This document shows positions 43,767 to 53,534 of a stretch of 64,000 nt of DNA, in pieces. Source of the stretch: Chitinophaga japonensis. Its GTDB lineage: Bacteria; Bacteroidota; Bacteroidia; Chitinophagales; Chitinophagaceae. The stretch lies in NCBI RefSeq assembly GCF_007830125.1, contig NZ_VLLG01000003.1, positions 1,106,247-1,170,246 on the forward strand. Reading direction: 5' to 3'. Every line of letters begins with the position of its first letter. Positions within the stretch are counted from its first letter, which is position 1. A program made the translations under genes and the position numbers. The notes beneath the pieces are model-generated. The model was not told where the DNA came from, searched no databases, and saw only the letters and a program-made list of their open reading frames with translations.

Positions 43767-46538
43767 TTAATAATTCCATCCCCAATTTATCCCTTTTTCC
43801 GTGGCGGGCACCCCGTGCAACAACCATTGGGGCGCGGGGGCGCCTTTCAGGAAATGGTCAAAGAACTGTTGCTCACGCCTTTGCACATCTTTCCGGTTCT
43901 GGCGTTGCACCAGGTTATGCGCTTCGTTGTTGTAATTGAGCAGCCAAACCGGTTTGCCCAGGCGGCGCAGGCCGGTGAACAACTCTATGCCCTGGTACCA
44001 GGGCACGGCCCCGTCCGCATCATTGTGCATGATGGCCAGGGGAGTGGTTACATTGGGCAGGTGGAAAAGGGGAGAGTTTTCTATATACAGCTCCGGTTTT
44101 TCCCACAAGGTGCCGCCAATACGGCTTTGGGTATGCTCGTACTGGAACTGCCGGTTCATGCCGCTTTCCCAGCGGATGCCGCCGTAGGCGCTGGTCATGT
44201 TCGCCACCGGGGCGCCGGCCCAGGCGGCCTTGAACAGCGAGGTTTGCGTGACCAGGAAGGCCACCTGGTACCCGCCCCAGCTCTGCCCCTGTATGCCGAT
44301 GTTGGTGCTGTCTACCCAGGCATGCTGCGCCAGCGCACGGGCGCCGCTCACAATGTAATTATAGGCGCTCCGGCCCGGGTGCCCTGCTTCATAAATAATA
44401 TCCGGTGCAAACACGAGGTATCCCCGGCTTACGAAAAAAGGGATATTCAGCCGGGAGGGCGTAGGGGCGGGCGGCTGGTAATGATACAGCAAGTCCGTCA
44501 GCTTCTCGTAGAAGTAAATGATCATGGGGTAGCGTTTCGTACTGTCAAAATCCTCCGGTTTATAGAGAATGCCTTCTGCGGGCTGGCCGTTATAGGCAGT
44601 CCATTTGAACAGGGAGGCGGTGCCCCAGTTATATTGTTGCTGCTGCGGGTTAATGTGGCTCAACTGCTCCGCTTTTGCAAAGGACGGGCGTTTGCCGCCG
44701 GCCAGCGCGGTGTAGATATCCGGCGGCAGTTGGAAATTGCTTTTGGCAAAAATATACCGGTCCGCATTTTTGGCCTTTTCCGGCAGGCGGTAGGCATATG
44801 GTCCCATGGCCAGTTGTAGCAGGGCGGCATTACCGGCCCTGAGCAGGTAAAAGCCATTGTACTTGCTGGTTTCGTTGTAGGCGCTAAGCAGCAGGTCCTG
44901 GTCTTTTTTGAAGAAATGCTCGTCCTTGTCCAGCTTTTCATAGCGGAAGCGGGTCTTTTCCTGCCGGCCCTGCCCGCCGGTGAGATTTACGGGGGTGGCT
45001 GCGCCGGCAGGGTCTACCTGCCAGATGTCGTAGCGGTCATAGAGGTATACATACCGGTCGCCTTCCAGCCAGCCTGCCATCCCGTAGGGCCCGGGTGTAT
45101 CCGGGTGGTCGTCGTCCTCTTCATACATGGTTGCGGGAATAGCGGTAGTGATGTTACGGATAGCGCCGCCGTCCACCTGGTAAGTGAACCAGTGTCCAGC
45201 CGTCCTGTCAAACCAGAGCAGGTAACGGCCTTTGGGCGAAATATAGAAACGGCCGTCCACCATTTCCTTTACCAGGCGGCGGGCGCCATTGGTGACATTT
45301 ACCAGCCAGGCGGTTTTCAGGGTGCGGCCGGTCCATTGCATGGGAATGCGCTGGTCCTTGTCCGTATAGCCGAGGGCGTAGTTGCTGTCGCCTTCGTCCG
45401 TTGTGGCCAGGTCTTCCAGCGACTGGTCGGCCAGTTGCACCACTTTCCCATTATCAGGGTAGTACACAGCGGTGTAGCTTTTCTGCAGGTCCTTGCGCCG
45501 GTTCTTCAACTGCATGGGCTGCAGGTAATCATCCTGGTAGTGCCAGATATCCACTTTGGCCACTTCAAAGTCCACGATGGTGGTATCTTTTGGCGGCCGT
45601 ACAGGGGCGGCGCCAAAGAATAGCCGCTGGCCGTTTTTACTGAAGCTAAGGGCGCTGCTGTCCGCTACTCCCCATTGAGCAGGCAGGCCGGCGGTGTGCT
45701 TGTCCACGGCTATGCGCCCGCTGTCCTGCCCCGGGCGGTAGTAGTACAGGCAGTAAGTATGCTGCAGGGCTTTGGCGCTGTCGCGGGTGCTAAGCCAGGC
45801 GGCCTGTTGTCCGGTTTCGTCAAACGCAAAGGCGCTGCGCCGGCCCGCGCCCCTGCTGAGGGTATCTGCGCGGCAGGTGGCAATGTCCCATAGCAGCACG
45901 CCCGCGGTGGCCAGGCTGTCTTTCCCGGAGGGCGCTATTGCTGCCAGCAGCTTGTTACCTGCCTTGCTGAACGTATATTCCAGCACATGATCAATGGTAT
46001 CCTCCCGGCCGGCGGGCAGGTTGCGGATTACCAGGGGCGTACCGCCGGTGCTGTCTTTGCTGCCCTCCGGCTTTTCCAGCAGGTAGGCCAGCACGCCGCT
46101 GCCTTTTTCCGGTGTTTTAAATGATTTTACGCGCGGGGTTTTCCAAACCTGCCATTGCTCCAGGGATACAATGCCCAGGGAGTCTTTTGGCATGGCGGCG
46201 GATTTCTTCTTTTTGATCTTTGCCTGCCGCACTTCGCTGTAAAGCGGGTCAATGTTGAATACGACATAGCGGGAGTCCTCCGTGATCACGGCGCTGCTGC
46301 CGCGCGGCACTTCCAGGCTGCGCCGGTTTTTGGTGTTGTATATCACCAGGCGGGCATCACCCTGCTGGGGATTGATAGTATATACGATCCACTGGCCGTT
46401 ATTGCTTACTGCTTTGCTGTTAATACTTTCCCAGCCGTCGTACACGCTGTGGTCCAGCGGAGGTTTCGCAGGGGACTGCGCATAGGTAACAAGGGACAGG
46501 CCGGAACAAGCCGCCCACAACAGTATATTGCGTATCAT
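43767..46538 (-). CDS. Exported S9-family peptidase (DPP IV / acylaminoacyl-type)
   Basis: The frame is open to 46667 through a repeat, but the ATG at 46538 gives a signal peptide (MIRNILLWAACSGLSLVTYA, then Q). The 923-residue product has a long beta-propeller region and a C-terminal alpha/beta-hydrolase domain. Its nucleophile Ser lies in GIQGQSWGGYQ, Asp in HNDADGAVPWYQG and His in NNEAHNLVQ. It is larger than and unlike the S9A enzyme at 26013. It would cleave peptides in the periplasm. It is the third gene after SusC and SusD on the same strand, which suggests digestion of imported peptides. Confidence 0.88.
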   Translation of the reverse strand: MIRNILLWAACSGLSLVTYAQSPAKPPLDHSVYDGWESINSKAVSNNGQWIVYTINPQQGDARLVIYNTKNRRSLEVPRGSSAVITEDSRYVVFNIDPLYSEVRQAKIKKKKSAAMPKDSLGIVSLEQWQVWKTPRVKSFKTPEKGSGVLAYLLEKPEGSKDSTGGTPLVIRNLPAGREDTIDHVLEYTFSKAGNKLLAAIAPSGKDSLATAGVLLWDIATCRADTLSRGAGRRSAFAFDETGQQAAWLSTRDSAKALQHTYCLYYYRPGQDSGRIAVDKHTAGLPAQWGVADSSALSFSKNGQRLFFGAAPVRPPKDTTIVDFEVAKVDIWHYQDDYLQPMQLKNRRKDLQKSYTAVYYPDNGKVVQLADQSLEDLATTDEGDSNYALGYTDKDQRIPMQWTGRTLKTAWLVNVTNGARRLVKEMVDGRFYISPKGRYLLWFDRTAGHWFTYQVDGGAIRNITTAIPATMYEEDDDHPDTPGPYGMAGWLEGDRYVYLYDRYDIWQVDPAGAATPVNLTGGQGRQEKTRFRYEKLDKDEHFFKKDQDLLLSAYNETSKYNGFYLLRAGNAALLQLAMGPYAYRLPEKAKNADRYIFAKSNFQLPPDIYTALAGGKRPSFAKAEQLSHINPQQQQYNWGTASLFKWTAYNGQPAEGILYKPEDFDSTKRYPMIIYFYEKLTDLLYHYQPPAPTPSRLNIPFFVSRGYLVFAPDIIYEAGHPGRSAYNYIVSGARALAQHAWVDSTNIGIQGQSWGGYQVAFLVTQTSLFKAAWAGAPVANMTSAYGGIRWESGMNRQFQYEHTQSRIGGTLWEKPELYIENSPLFHLPNVTTPLAIMHNDADGAVPWYQGIELFTGLRRLGKPVWLLNYNNEAHNLVQRQNRKDVQRREQQFFDHFLKGAPAPQWLLHGVPATEKGINWGWNY

Positions 46539-46607
46539 GATTGCTAAAATAGGAGAAAAGATGAAAGGGCGGAAGGGAAAAAGGAAGAGTGGCGGGAGGG
46601 GGAGAAT

Positions 46608-46703
46608 ATCAAATGTAAAATGATAAATGTAAAATGCAAAAGTGGAAGGAAATTCCCTTTCTTGCATTTTACATTTATCATTTAATATTTATCATTTTAC
46701 ATT
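46608..46703. repeat. Intergenic inverted repeat, TGTAAAA word type (copy 3, with perfect 20-bp arms)
   Basis: ATGATAAATGTAAAATGCAA (46620-46639) is perfectly complementary to 46662-46681, with a 22-nt loop (46640-46661). The right side repeats further TTTATCATTTTACATT words to 46703. A purine-rich stretch of GGGAAAAAGG words lies just left (46565-46604). It sits between SusD and the S9 peptidase. Confidence 0.85.
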
Positions 46704-46713
46704 CCTCACCACT

Positions 46714-48384
46714 TTACCAACCCGGGTTCTGCCCCAGCACGCCTTCCGGGTACAGGGCTATTTGCCCCGTTGGAATAGGCGCCAGGTAATGTTTCGGGTC
46801 CAGGAAGATTCTTTTGGTGCCGGCCTGGTAAGGCGTAATATAGCCATCCGGGTTCCGCAGCACCGTGCCGTTATCCGGCACTTTGGCGCCCAGCATAATC
46901 TCCGGGTTCTTTTCCGTATCCATATAGGTACCTTTTTTCCAGCGCAGGATGTCCCAGTAACGGAAGCCGTCCATCATCAGCTCCACCCTTCTTTCCCGGC
47001 GTATTTCCCATACCAGGGAGCTTACATCCGCATCTTTTGCCGGGTCGGTATAGGGTACGCCGTTCACGGCTACGCCCTGGGCGCCGCTTAGCTGCAGGTG
47101 CGGCAGGCCCGCCCGGTTGCGCAGCAGGTTAATGGATCTATCCAGGTCTGCCTGGGAAATGGCATAGGTGCCCAACTGGTCCAGCTCAGCGCAGGCTTCC
47201 GCATAGTTCAGCAATACTTCGGCCAGCCAGAAGAGGGGGCCATCCGTATCATTGTAAGGCGAGCGCTCGTCTGCCACTTCCGGCTGCAGGAACTTGGAAG
47301 GCCGGTAGCCCGTGCTGGAGCTTAAGCCATTCACCAGCGATCCGTTGTAGCAGAGGAAAGTATCGATGGTGATCAGCAGGCGCTTGTCGCGGTTGGCCCG
47401 TACATTGGTAATGTTGTCATCGCCCATGTAGCGGGCAGACAGGCCGATGGGCAGGCCGTCGTCGCAGAGATAGGCTTCCACGGCCGATTTGGTGAGGCCG
47501 CGCATCTGGGTGGTGGCGGTGGTGTACCCGATCACGGAGTGGGTGAGGATACCGGGCACGTACCTTTTATACAGCAGCACTTCTTTGGCAGCGGGGCCGC
47601 CGCTGAGGTCCAGGGAATTGTATATGGCCTGGTAATCATCGGATAATGCATAGCCGGCGGTCAGCAATGCTTCCGCGGCGCTCCTGGCTTCCTGCAGGAA
47701 TTTGTCTGCACCGCTCAGCCCCAGTTCCGTATGGTACTTGCGGTAGGTGCCTTCGTGCAGGCATATACGTGATTTAAGCGCCAGCGCTACCTCGCTGTTC
47801 ACGGTATTGGCCACATTATCCTTTGTGCGCATGTGCTCCACCGCGAAATTGATATCGGCCAGTACACTGTCCATCACCAGCGCGCGGGGATCGCGGGGCT
47901 TGTAGATCAGGTCCGTTTCAGCAATGTCCAGGGAGCGGCCTATCCAGGGCACGTCCCCGTAGTTCCGCACCAGCTCAAAATACCGGAGCGCACGGAAGAA
48001 GCGGGCCACGCCTTTCCAGTGGTCTTTGGCTTCATCGCTCATGGGCACCCGGTCTATACGTTCCAGCATAATATTGGCCTTGCGGATGTAGGTCCAGCTC
48101 CATTCATTGGATGAGGCCGGGGCTGATACGGCGTAGTTGGCAAAGCTGGGCGCCGCTTGGTCGTCCGAGAAGGAGGTAAAGTAAAAATCCCCGAAGCCGG
48201 AGCCGTTGCCATAGCCGGTGAACATGTCGTAAAAACCCCAGCTATAGGTCCTCACCTTGTCTTCAGAGGTCCAGAAATCGTTGTCGTCAAACTGGTCGGG
48301 CAACCCCTTGTCTATGAACTTGCTGCAGCCTGCCAGCATGAACAGCAGCAGGGCCGGGCATATATATCGTATGATCGTTTGCAT
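46714..48384 (-). CDS. SusD/RagB-family outer-membrane lipoprotein
   Basis: This 556-residue protein has a lipoprotein signal with lipobox MLAGC (Cys20). SusD features include VARFFRALRYFELVRNYGDV, NSEVALALKSRICLHEGTYR, YNDTDGPLFWLAEVLLNYAE and, near the C-terminus, WEIRRERRVELMMDGFRYWD. SusD-like proteins form the lid over the SusC pore and bind the nutrient at the cell surface. It lies 22 bp after the susC-like gene. With the S9 peptidase downstream, the cargo may be peptides rather than glycans; this is inferred. Confidence 0.95.
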   Translation of the reverse strand: MQTIIRYICPALLLFMLAGCSKFIDKGLPDQFDDNDFWTSEDKVRTYSWGFYDMFTGYGNGSGFGDFYFTSFSDDQAAPSFANYAVSAPASSNEWSWTYIRKANIMLERIDRVPMSDEAKDHWKGVARFFRALRYFELVRNYGDVPWIGRSLDIAETDLIYKPRDPRALVMDSVLADINFAVEHMRTKDNVANTVNSEVALALKSRICLHEGTYRKYHTELGLSGADKFLQEARSAAEALLTAGYALSDDYQAIYNSLDLSGGPAAKEVLLYKRYVPGILTHSVIGYTTATTQMRGLTKSAVEAYLCDDGLPIGLSARYMGDDNITNVRANRDKRLLITIDTFLCYNGSLVNGLSSSTGYRPSKFLQPEVADERSPYNDTDGPLFWLAEVLLNYAEACAELDQLGTYAISQADLDRSINLLRNRAGLPHLQLSGAQGVAVNGVPYTDPAKDADVSSLVWEIRRERRVELMMDGFRYWDILRWKKGTYMDTEKNPEIMLGAKVPDNGTVLRNPDGYITPYQAGTKRIFLDPKHYLAPIPTGQIALYPEGVLGQNPGW

Positions 48385-48406
48385 GGGTCAAATGTTTTTA
48401 AGGTTA

Positions 48407-51400
48407 TTAAAAGATCACCTGCAGGCCAAAGGAATAGGTGCGCTGGAAAGGGAAGGTGCGGCCTATGAAGCCCAGCTCACCGTCGGTGATCTCGGGGTCC
48501 AAAGGAATACCTACGTTGGAAATAATATCCGCCAGGTTCTGCCCGCTCACGTACACGCGCAGCTTCTGCAGGTGCATGCTTTTCAGCAGGTGGTCCGGCA
48601 GGCTGTAACCGAGGGTCACGTTCTTCAGGCGCAGGTAGGCCAGGTTCAGCAGGTATTTGGACTGCGGGTAAAAGTTGTTGCCGCCATTAGCCAGGCCGGC
48701 TATCCTGCCACTGGCATTGCCGGAATAGGGGCGGGGGTATTTGGCGCCGGTGTTGGTGGGCGTCCAGTAATCCAGTTGGTGATCGTACATAATGTCCGCG
48801 CCTCGGTACAGGGGCAGGGCTACATCGCCAATGCCCCAGAAATCGCGTTTGCCCACGCCCTGGAAGAAAATGTCCAGGTCCAGGTGCTTCCAGCTACCGC
48901 CTATACGAAAACCGTACTGGTAACGGGGCTGGTTGTTGCCGATCACTTTCAGGTCGCCATGATCGGTAGCGGTCAATTTGCCTGCATTGATCACGCTGTC
49001 GCCGTTCAGGTCTTTGTACTTGATATCGCCGGGGCCATATACAAAGTTGCCACTGGCCAGGGCCGTCTGGTCCGGTATCTCTCCCTTGTTTTCCATATCG
49101 TCCTGCTCCGTAAAATAGCGGTCCGTCTCAAAACCCCATATCTCGCCCCAGGTTTTGCCGGCGTAGTTTTGGGAGAGCAGCATGGAGGGATTGTCCCACT
49201 GGGTGATCACGGATTTGCTGTCGGCCAGGGTGAATACACCGTAGATAGCCAGGTCCTTGTTGATGTTGTAGACACCGTCAATGCTGATTTCCCAGCCGCG
49301 GGTGCGCAGGGTGCCGTCGTTCACTCGGGGAGCATTGGCGCCAAAGGTAGCGCCTACGGCCTTGCTGGTGTGCATGCCCGTGGTGTTGCGCTCAAACCAG
49401 TCGAAGGTAACGCCCACGCGGTTGTTGAACAGGCTGATGTCCGTACCCAGGTTCAGCATCTTCACTCTTTCCCAGGTGAGGGACTCCGCTACGGCAATGG
49501 GGGCGCCGATGGCCGGCGCTCTCACGTTGTCCGGCGTTACCCAGTTGGCGGAAGTTACGGGCATGGAGGGAATGAAGTATTTCCCGCCTACGTCCTGGTT
49601 GCCCAGCGTACCATAGGAGGCGCGCAGTTTCCAGTCGCTTAAGGTGCGCCGGATGCCCTGCATAAAAGGCTCTTCGGTAACGCGGTAGCCTACGGAGCCG
49701 GAGGGGAAGAAGGCCCATTTGTCGCCGGCAGGAAAGGAGGAAGACCCATCGTAGCGGCCGTTCAGCTCCAGCAACCACTTGTCGCGGAAGGCATAGTTAA
49801 ACCGGGTAAAGTAACCGGCATAGGCGTCGTTGCCATGGTAGCCGTCTACTGTCTGGGCGCCCACTGCCAGGGGCAGCTCGCCTTTTTCCGGGTCCAGCGG
49901 ATTCTGCCTGTTGGCGGTAAAGCCGATGGATTCGTTTTCTTCCGCGTTCACACCTGCCATGAACTTGATCTTGTGCTTCCCGGGAAAGGTGTTCTCATAA
50001 GTAGCATAGGCATTCAGGGTGTTCACCTTGTAGCGCCCGGTGCCGTATTCCACTTCGTTCTGCGAAGCGGTGGCAATGTTCCTGACCTGCGGTGCGCCGG
50101 AAGCCCAGAAGTCCCAGGCGCTGATAGGGCCGCCTACTTCGTGCCGTATGTTGTTGTCCCGGCCAATGGTATAATCCGCCCGGATGTTGATATGCTTGTT
50201 CACCTTGATGGTAGCGCCCAGGTCTACCCGCTGGTAGTTGTCCGTCAGGCTGGAGGTGCGGGCTTGTGACAGGTAGGCCGGCACATGGCGGAAATAAGTG
50301 CCTTCGCGGGTGCCGTAGGGGAAATAGGCTCCCCAGCGCCACATATAGTAAAAGTAGCTTTGGTACTGGTAAGGATATTCGTATTTGAATTGCCGGTACA
50401 GCATGCGTCCCCGTACGTCCAGCCATTTGGTAACGGTGGCGTCCACGCCGGCCACGATGTTATACTTCTTTACATTGTCCGGGTTCATTTTCATTTCCCC
50501 ACCCTGGTCGCTGTAGCCGGCGGAGAGGTAGTAGCCTACTTTTTCGCTGCCGCCCATTACTTTCAGGTCGTGTATCTGCTGGGGCGTCCATTTCCGCAGC
50601 ATTTTGTCCTTTACATCCCACACGCGGTAAAAGTACATACGGCCGTCCTGCATCTCGAAATCTTCGCCTTCCACCATTTCGTCGCTGGTGCGGTTGCCGG
50701 CATACTTTTGCTGCCAGTTGGCAATGCCGTCGCGGAGCTTGAGCAGTTGCATACCGAATATTTCCGGGGAGGAAATGCCGGAGCGCTGTGCGCCTTCATA
50801 GATGCCGGTCAGCTCCTTCACCGGGTCGGCAAAGTCGGGCAGCGTGGTGTAGGTGCTCCAGGAGAAGTTGTTGGAATAGCTCACGGTGGTCTTCATATTC
50901 CGCAAACCGGATTTTGTTTTGATCAGCACCACGCCAAAGGCGGCGCGGGCGCCATAGATGGAGGCGGAGGCGGCATCCTTCAGCACGGATATGCTTTCGA
51001 TGTCGCTGGGGTTGATGATGGAGAGATCGCTGGTCTCCACGTTGTCTACCAGTATCAGGGGACGGCTGGCGCCGTTGACGGAGCCGATGCCCCTGATGTT
51101 GATGCCCGGCGCGGTGGTAAGCCCGCCGTTTCCGTAGGTGATGGTAAGGCCCGGCACCACGCCCTGCAGGGCTTTGCTGGGATCGGTGAGCGGCCTGCTT
51201 ACCATGGTTTTGCTTACATCTACCGTGTTAACGGCGCCGGTAAGGTTTGCTTTCCTTTGTGTGCCATAGCCTACGGCCACGTACTCATCCAGGGAGCGCC
51301 CGTCCGTTTCCAGTTGCACGGCATAGCTCTTTTCACCGGTCAGCACAATGGTCTGTGTTTTGTAACCGATAAAGGATACCTGTAATGATTGGGCGCCCTC

Positions 51401-51592
51401 GGGCACCTGCAGGGAGAATTCCCCTTTTTCATTGGTAACGGTGCCATGCGTTTTATCCGCTGCAATGGTGGCGCCGATAACGGGTTGATGGGTGGTCTTG
51501 TCAAAAACGGTTCCGCTGACCCGCTGCCCCCAGGCAAAGGAGCTGAGCCCGCATAGTAACGCGAGCAGGAATAGGATTTTGCGTGTGTACAT
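48407..51592 (-). CDS. SusC/RagA-family TonB-dependent outer-membrane transporter
   Basis: This 1061-residue protein has a signal peptide (ILFLLALLCGLSSFAWGQ), a carboxypeptidase-regulatory-like domain (about 22-110: GTVFDKTTHQPVIGATIAAD, LQVSFIGYKTQTI), the TonB-dependent plug (ALQGVVPGLTITYGNGG, DIESISVLKDAASASIYGAR) and a large barrel ending TYSFGLQVIF with a C-terminal Phe. It imports an oligomer captured by its SusD partner, powered by TonB. No sigma factor, anti-sigma factor or two-component regulator is adjacent, so control is remote or constitutive. It heads the susC-susD-S9 set. Confidence 0.96.
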   Translation of the reverse strand: MYTRKILFLLALLCGLSSFAWGQRVSGTVFDKTTHQPVIGATIAADKTHGTVTNEKGEFSLQVPEGAQSLQVSFIGYKTQTIVLTGEKSYAVQLETDGRSLDEYVAVGYGTQRKANLTGAVNTVDVSKTMVSRPLTDPSKALQGVVPGLTITYGNGGLTTAPGINIRGIGSVNGASRPLILVDNVETSDLSIINPSDIESISVLKDAASASIYGARAAFGVVLIKTKSGLRNMKTTVSYSNNFSWSTYTTLPDFADPVKELTGIYEGAQRSGISSPEIFGMQLLKLRDGIANWQQKYAGNRTSDEMVEGEDFEMQDGRMYFYRVWDVKDKMLRKWTPQQIHDLKVMGGSEKVGYYLSAGYSDQGGEMKMNPDNVKKYNIVAGVDATVTKWLDVRGRMLYRQFKYEYPYQYQSYFYYMWRWGAYFPYGTREGTYFRHVPAYLSQARTSSLTDNYQRVDLGATIKVNKHINIRADYTIGRDNNIRHEVGGPISAWDFWASGAPQVRNIATASQNEVEYGTGRYKVNTLNAYATYENTFPGKHKIKFMAGVNAEENESIGFTANRQNPLDPEKGELPLAVGAQTVDGYHGNDAYAGYFTRFNYAFRDKWLLELNGRYDGSSSFPAGDKWAFFPSGSVGYRVTEEPFMQGIRRTLSDWKLRASYGTLGNQDVGGKYFIPSMPVTSANWVTPDNVRAPAIGAPIAVAESLTWERVKMLNLGTDISLFNNRVGVTFDWFERNTTGMHTSKAVGATFGANAPRVNDGTLRTRGWEISIDGVYNINKDLAIYGVFTLADSKSVITQWDNPSMLLSQNYAGKTWGEIWGFETDRYFTEQDDMENKGEIPDQTALASGNFVYGPGDIKYKDLNGDSVINAGKLTATDHGDLKVIGNNQPRYQYGFRIGGSWKHLDLDIFFQGVGKRDFWGIGDVALPLYRGADIMYDHQLDYWTPTNTGAKYPRPYSGNASGRIAGLANGGNNFYPQSKYLLNLAYLRLKNVTLGYSLPDHLLKSMHLQKLRVYVSGQNLADIISNVGIPLDPEITDGELGFIGRTFPFQRTYSFGLQVIF

Positions 51593-51617
51593 ACATGTTA
51601 GATTTTGGTAAGTGATA

Positions 51618-51735
51618 CATGATATGAAATGTGAAGTGAGAAGTATGATGTAGGATATAGGATATATGCAGCAGGAAATAGAAGGAAGATAGCAGGAGTT
51701 TCATCATACTTCCTACTTCTTACTTCATAAATGCT
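51618..51735. repeat. Intergenic inverted repeat, GAAGTATGATG word type
   Basis: The left arm (GAAATGTGAAGTGAGAAGTA, then TGATGTAGGA) and right arm (CATCATACTTCCTACTTCTT, then ACTTCAT) pair imperfectly over about 30 nt, with AGCAGGAAATAGAAGG words between. It lies upstream of the susC-like gene, so it would be in its promoter or leader region or mark the end of the EamA transcript. Confidence 0.6.
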
Positions 51736-51829
51736 ACATTATATACAGGTATAGCTACATAGTACAGTTACGTATAGGTTCAATACTCTCTACCTGTGAA
51801 AGTAACAAATGTTTGCGAAAAAATATAGT

Positions 51830-52705
51830 TTATGGTTGCACCGGCTGCCGGCTTACGCGCATCATTTGCAGCACTACCGACAGCAGTATGCAAAACAGCC
51901 CGGCATAGAAGGAAAGGTGCAGGTATTTGTTTTCCTGGAAGAGGAGAAAGGCCAGCAGTATGCTGTATACCGGCTCCAGGTTGAAGCAGAGGTTCACCGT
52001 AAAAGCGGATATCTTTTTTAAGGCGTTCAGGTTAAGCGCATACAGCCAGACGGTGCAGGCCCAGGCCAGCGCCAGCAGGTAAGCGGCATCGCTGAGAGAG
52101 GGCAGCAGCGATGCTGCGGGAAATGCGCGCAGGTAAAAAGGCAGGATGAGCGTGATGCTCAAGGTGCCCACTACCAGCTCGTAAAAGCCCAGGGTATAGG
52201 TGTCAAAACGCAGTATTAACCTTTTGTTAAATACCGTGAACAGGGCGGCGAACATGGCGGAGATAATGCCCAGGATAATACCGGTGCGGTACTGCGTGTC
52301 AAAATGAAAGATGAGCAGGATGCCCAGGAGGGTGAGCAGGCTTAGCAGCATATCCACTCCGTCAAACCGCCGGCGGTTGATCAGCGGGTCAAAGATGGCG
52401 GTGAACAGGCTGGTGAGTGAAAAGCAGACCACGCCGATGGATACGTTGGCATATTTGATGCTGCCGTAAAAGAAGATCCAGTGCAGCCCGATGATAGCGC
52501 CGTTGGACCCGATGATCAGCACATCGCGCAGGGGGAGCTTTTTGAGCAGGCCGCGCCAGCGGAACAACAGGTATACGGTAATGGCGGAGATCAGGAGGCG
52601 GTACCAGGTGAGCAGCCCTTCATTCATGGAGATCAGCTTTCCCAGTATGCCGGTAAAGCCGGCCAGGAAAACGGAGAGATGGAGCTGTATGAATGCCTTT
52701 TTCAT
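51830..52705 (-). CDS. EamA-type (drug/metabolite transporter superfamily) permease
   Basis: This 291-residue protein has ten predicted transmembrane helices in two EamA repeats; clear segments include LLTWYRLLISAITVYLLFRW, GVVCFSLTSLFTAIFDPLIN and INLCFN-like FTVNLCFNLEPVYSILLAFL. These permeases export metabolites or amino acids; substrate cannot be told. The start (MKKAFIQLHLSVFLAGFTGI) is normal. It follows the glycosyltransferase gene by 8 bp and is probably co-transcribed with it. Confidence 0.9.
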   Translation of the reverse strand: MKKAFIQLHLSVFLAGFTGILGKLISMNEGLLTWYRLLISAITVYLLFRWRGLLKKLPLRDVLIIGSNGAIIGLHWIFFYGSIKYANVSIGVVCFSLTSLFTAIFDPLINRRRFDGVDMLLSLLTLLGILLIFHFDTQYRTGIILGIISAMFAALFTVFNKRLILRFDTYTLGFYELVVGTLSITLILPFYLRAFPAASLLPSLSDAAYLLALAWACTVWLYALNLNALKKISAFTVNLCFNLEPVYSILLAFLLFQENKYLHLSFYAGLFCILLSVVLQMMRVSRQPVQP

Positions 52706-52713
52706 GTTGTCAC

Positions 52714-53463
52714 TTACGACTGCCGGCTGCTGACCCTTCTTTCATAGCGCCGGAAAAGGCTTTGCCATTGTATTTTCAGCACGCCCAGGATGCCTTCCTT
52801 TATAATGCCCTTGCTCATTTTGGAATAGCCTTCTCTCCGGTCGCGGAAGGTGATGGATACTTCCTTTATCCTGAAGCCCAGTTTCCAGGCGGTGAACTTC
52901 ATTTCTATCTGGAAAGCATATCCTACAAACTGGATGGCATCCAGGTTAATGGCTTCCAGCACGGCGCGCTTGTAGCATACAAAACCGGCGGTAGCATCCT
53001 TTACGGGCATCCAGGTAACAAAGCGCACATACACGGATGCGCCGTAGGACAGTATAGCCCGGTCCCAGGGCCAGTTCTCGGTGCGCCCGCCCCTGACATA
53101 ACGGGAGCCTACGGCCACATCGCCGCCGCCGGTGGCGCAGGCGTCGTACAGCCGTACCAGGTCTTTGGGATTGTGGGAGAAATCCGCGTCCATTTCAAAG
53201 ATGTAGGCATAGCCTTGTGCCAGGGCCCATTTAAAGCCGTGGATATAGGCGGTGCCCAGTCCCTGCTTGCCGCTCCTTTCTTCCAGGAACAACTCGCCCG
53301 GATGCTGTTCCTGCAGTTGCTTTACGATGGTGCCCGTACCATCCGGCGACCCGTCGTCTACAATGAGCACATGAAAATCATGCTGCAAGGAAAATACAGC
53401 GTCAATGATCTTCCGGATATTATCCTTCTCATTGTACGTGGGTATAATGACAAGCTTTTCCAA
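52714..53463 (-). CDS. Polyprenol-phosphate mannosyltransferase-like GT2 enzyme
   Basis: This 249-residue protein is a GT-A fold family 2 glycosyltransferase: MEKLVIIPTYNEKDNIRKII, VLIVDDGSPDGTGTIVKQLQ, IFEMDADFSHNPKDLVRLYD and VGSRYVRGG. The closest group by eye is bacterial dolichyl-phosphate mannose synthase (Dpm1-like), which transfers a sugar from a nucleotide donor to polyprenyl phosphate at the membrane. It has no C-terminal transmembrane helices, as in the short form. Gene order GT2-EamA on the minus strand suggests one operon. Confidence 0.9.
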   Translation of the reverse strand: MEKLVIIPTYNEKDNIRKIIDAVFSLQHDFHVLIVDDGSPDGTGTIVKQLQEQHPGELFLEERSGKQGLGTAYIHGFKWALAQGYAYIFEMDADFSHNPKDLVRLYDACATGGGDVAVGSRYVRGGRTENWPWDRAILSYGASVYVRFVTWMPVKDATAGFVCYKRAVLEAINLDAIQFVGYAFQIEMKFTAWKLGFRIKEVSITFRDRREGYSKMSKGIIKEGILGVLKIQWQSLFRRYERRVSSRQS

Positions 53464-53534
53464 TCAGCGAAACATGGTTTTGGACTGCGAAAATAGTGTA
53501 ATCAGGCCGCAAGATAGGACGTTCCTTAAAAATA

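Noticed and set aside
46539..46667. N-terminal extension of the S9 peptidase
   Set aside because: It translates the TGTAAAA repeat; a signal peptide starts at the ATG at 46538.
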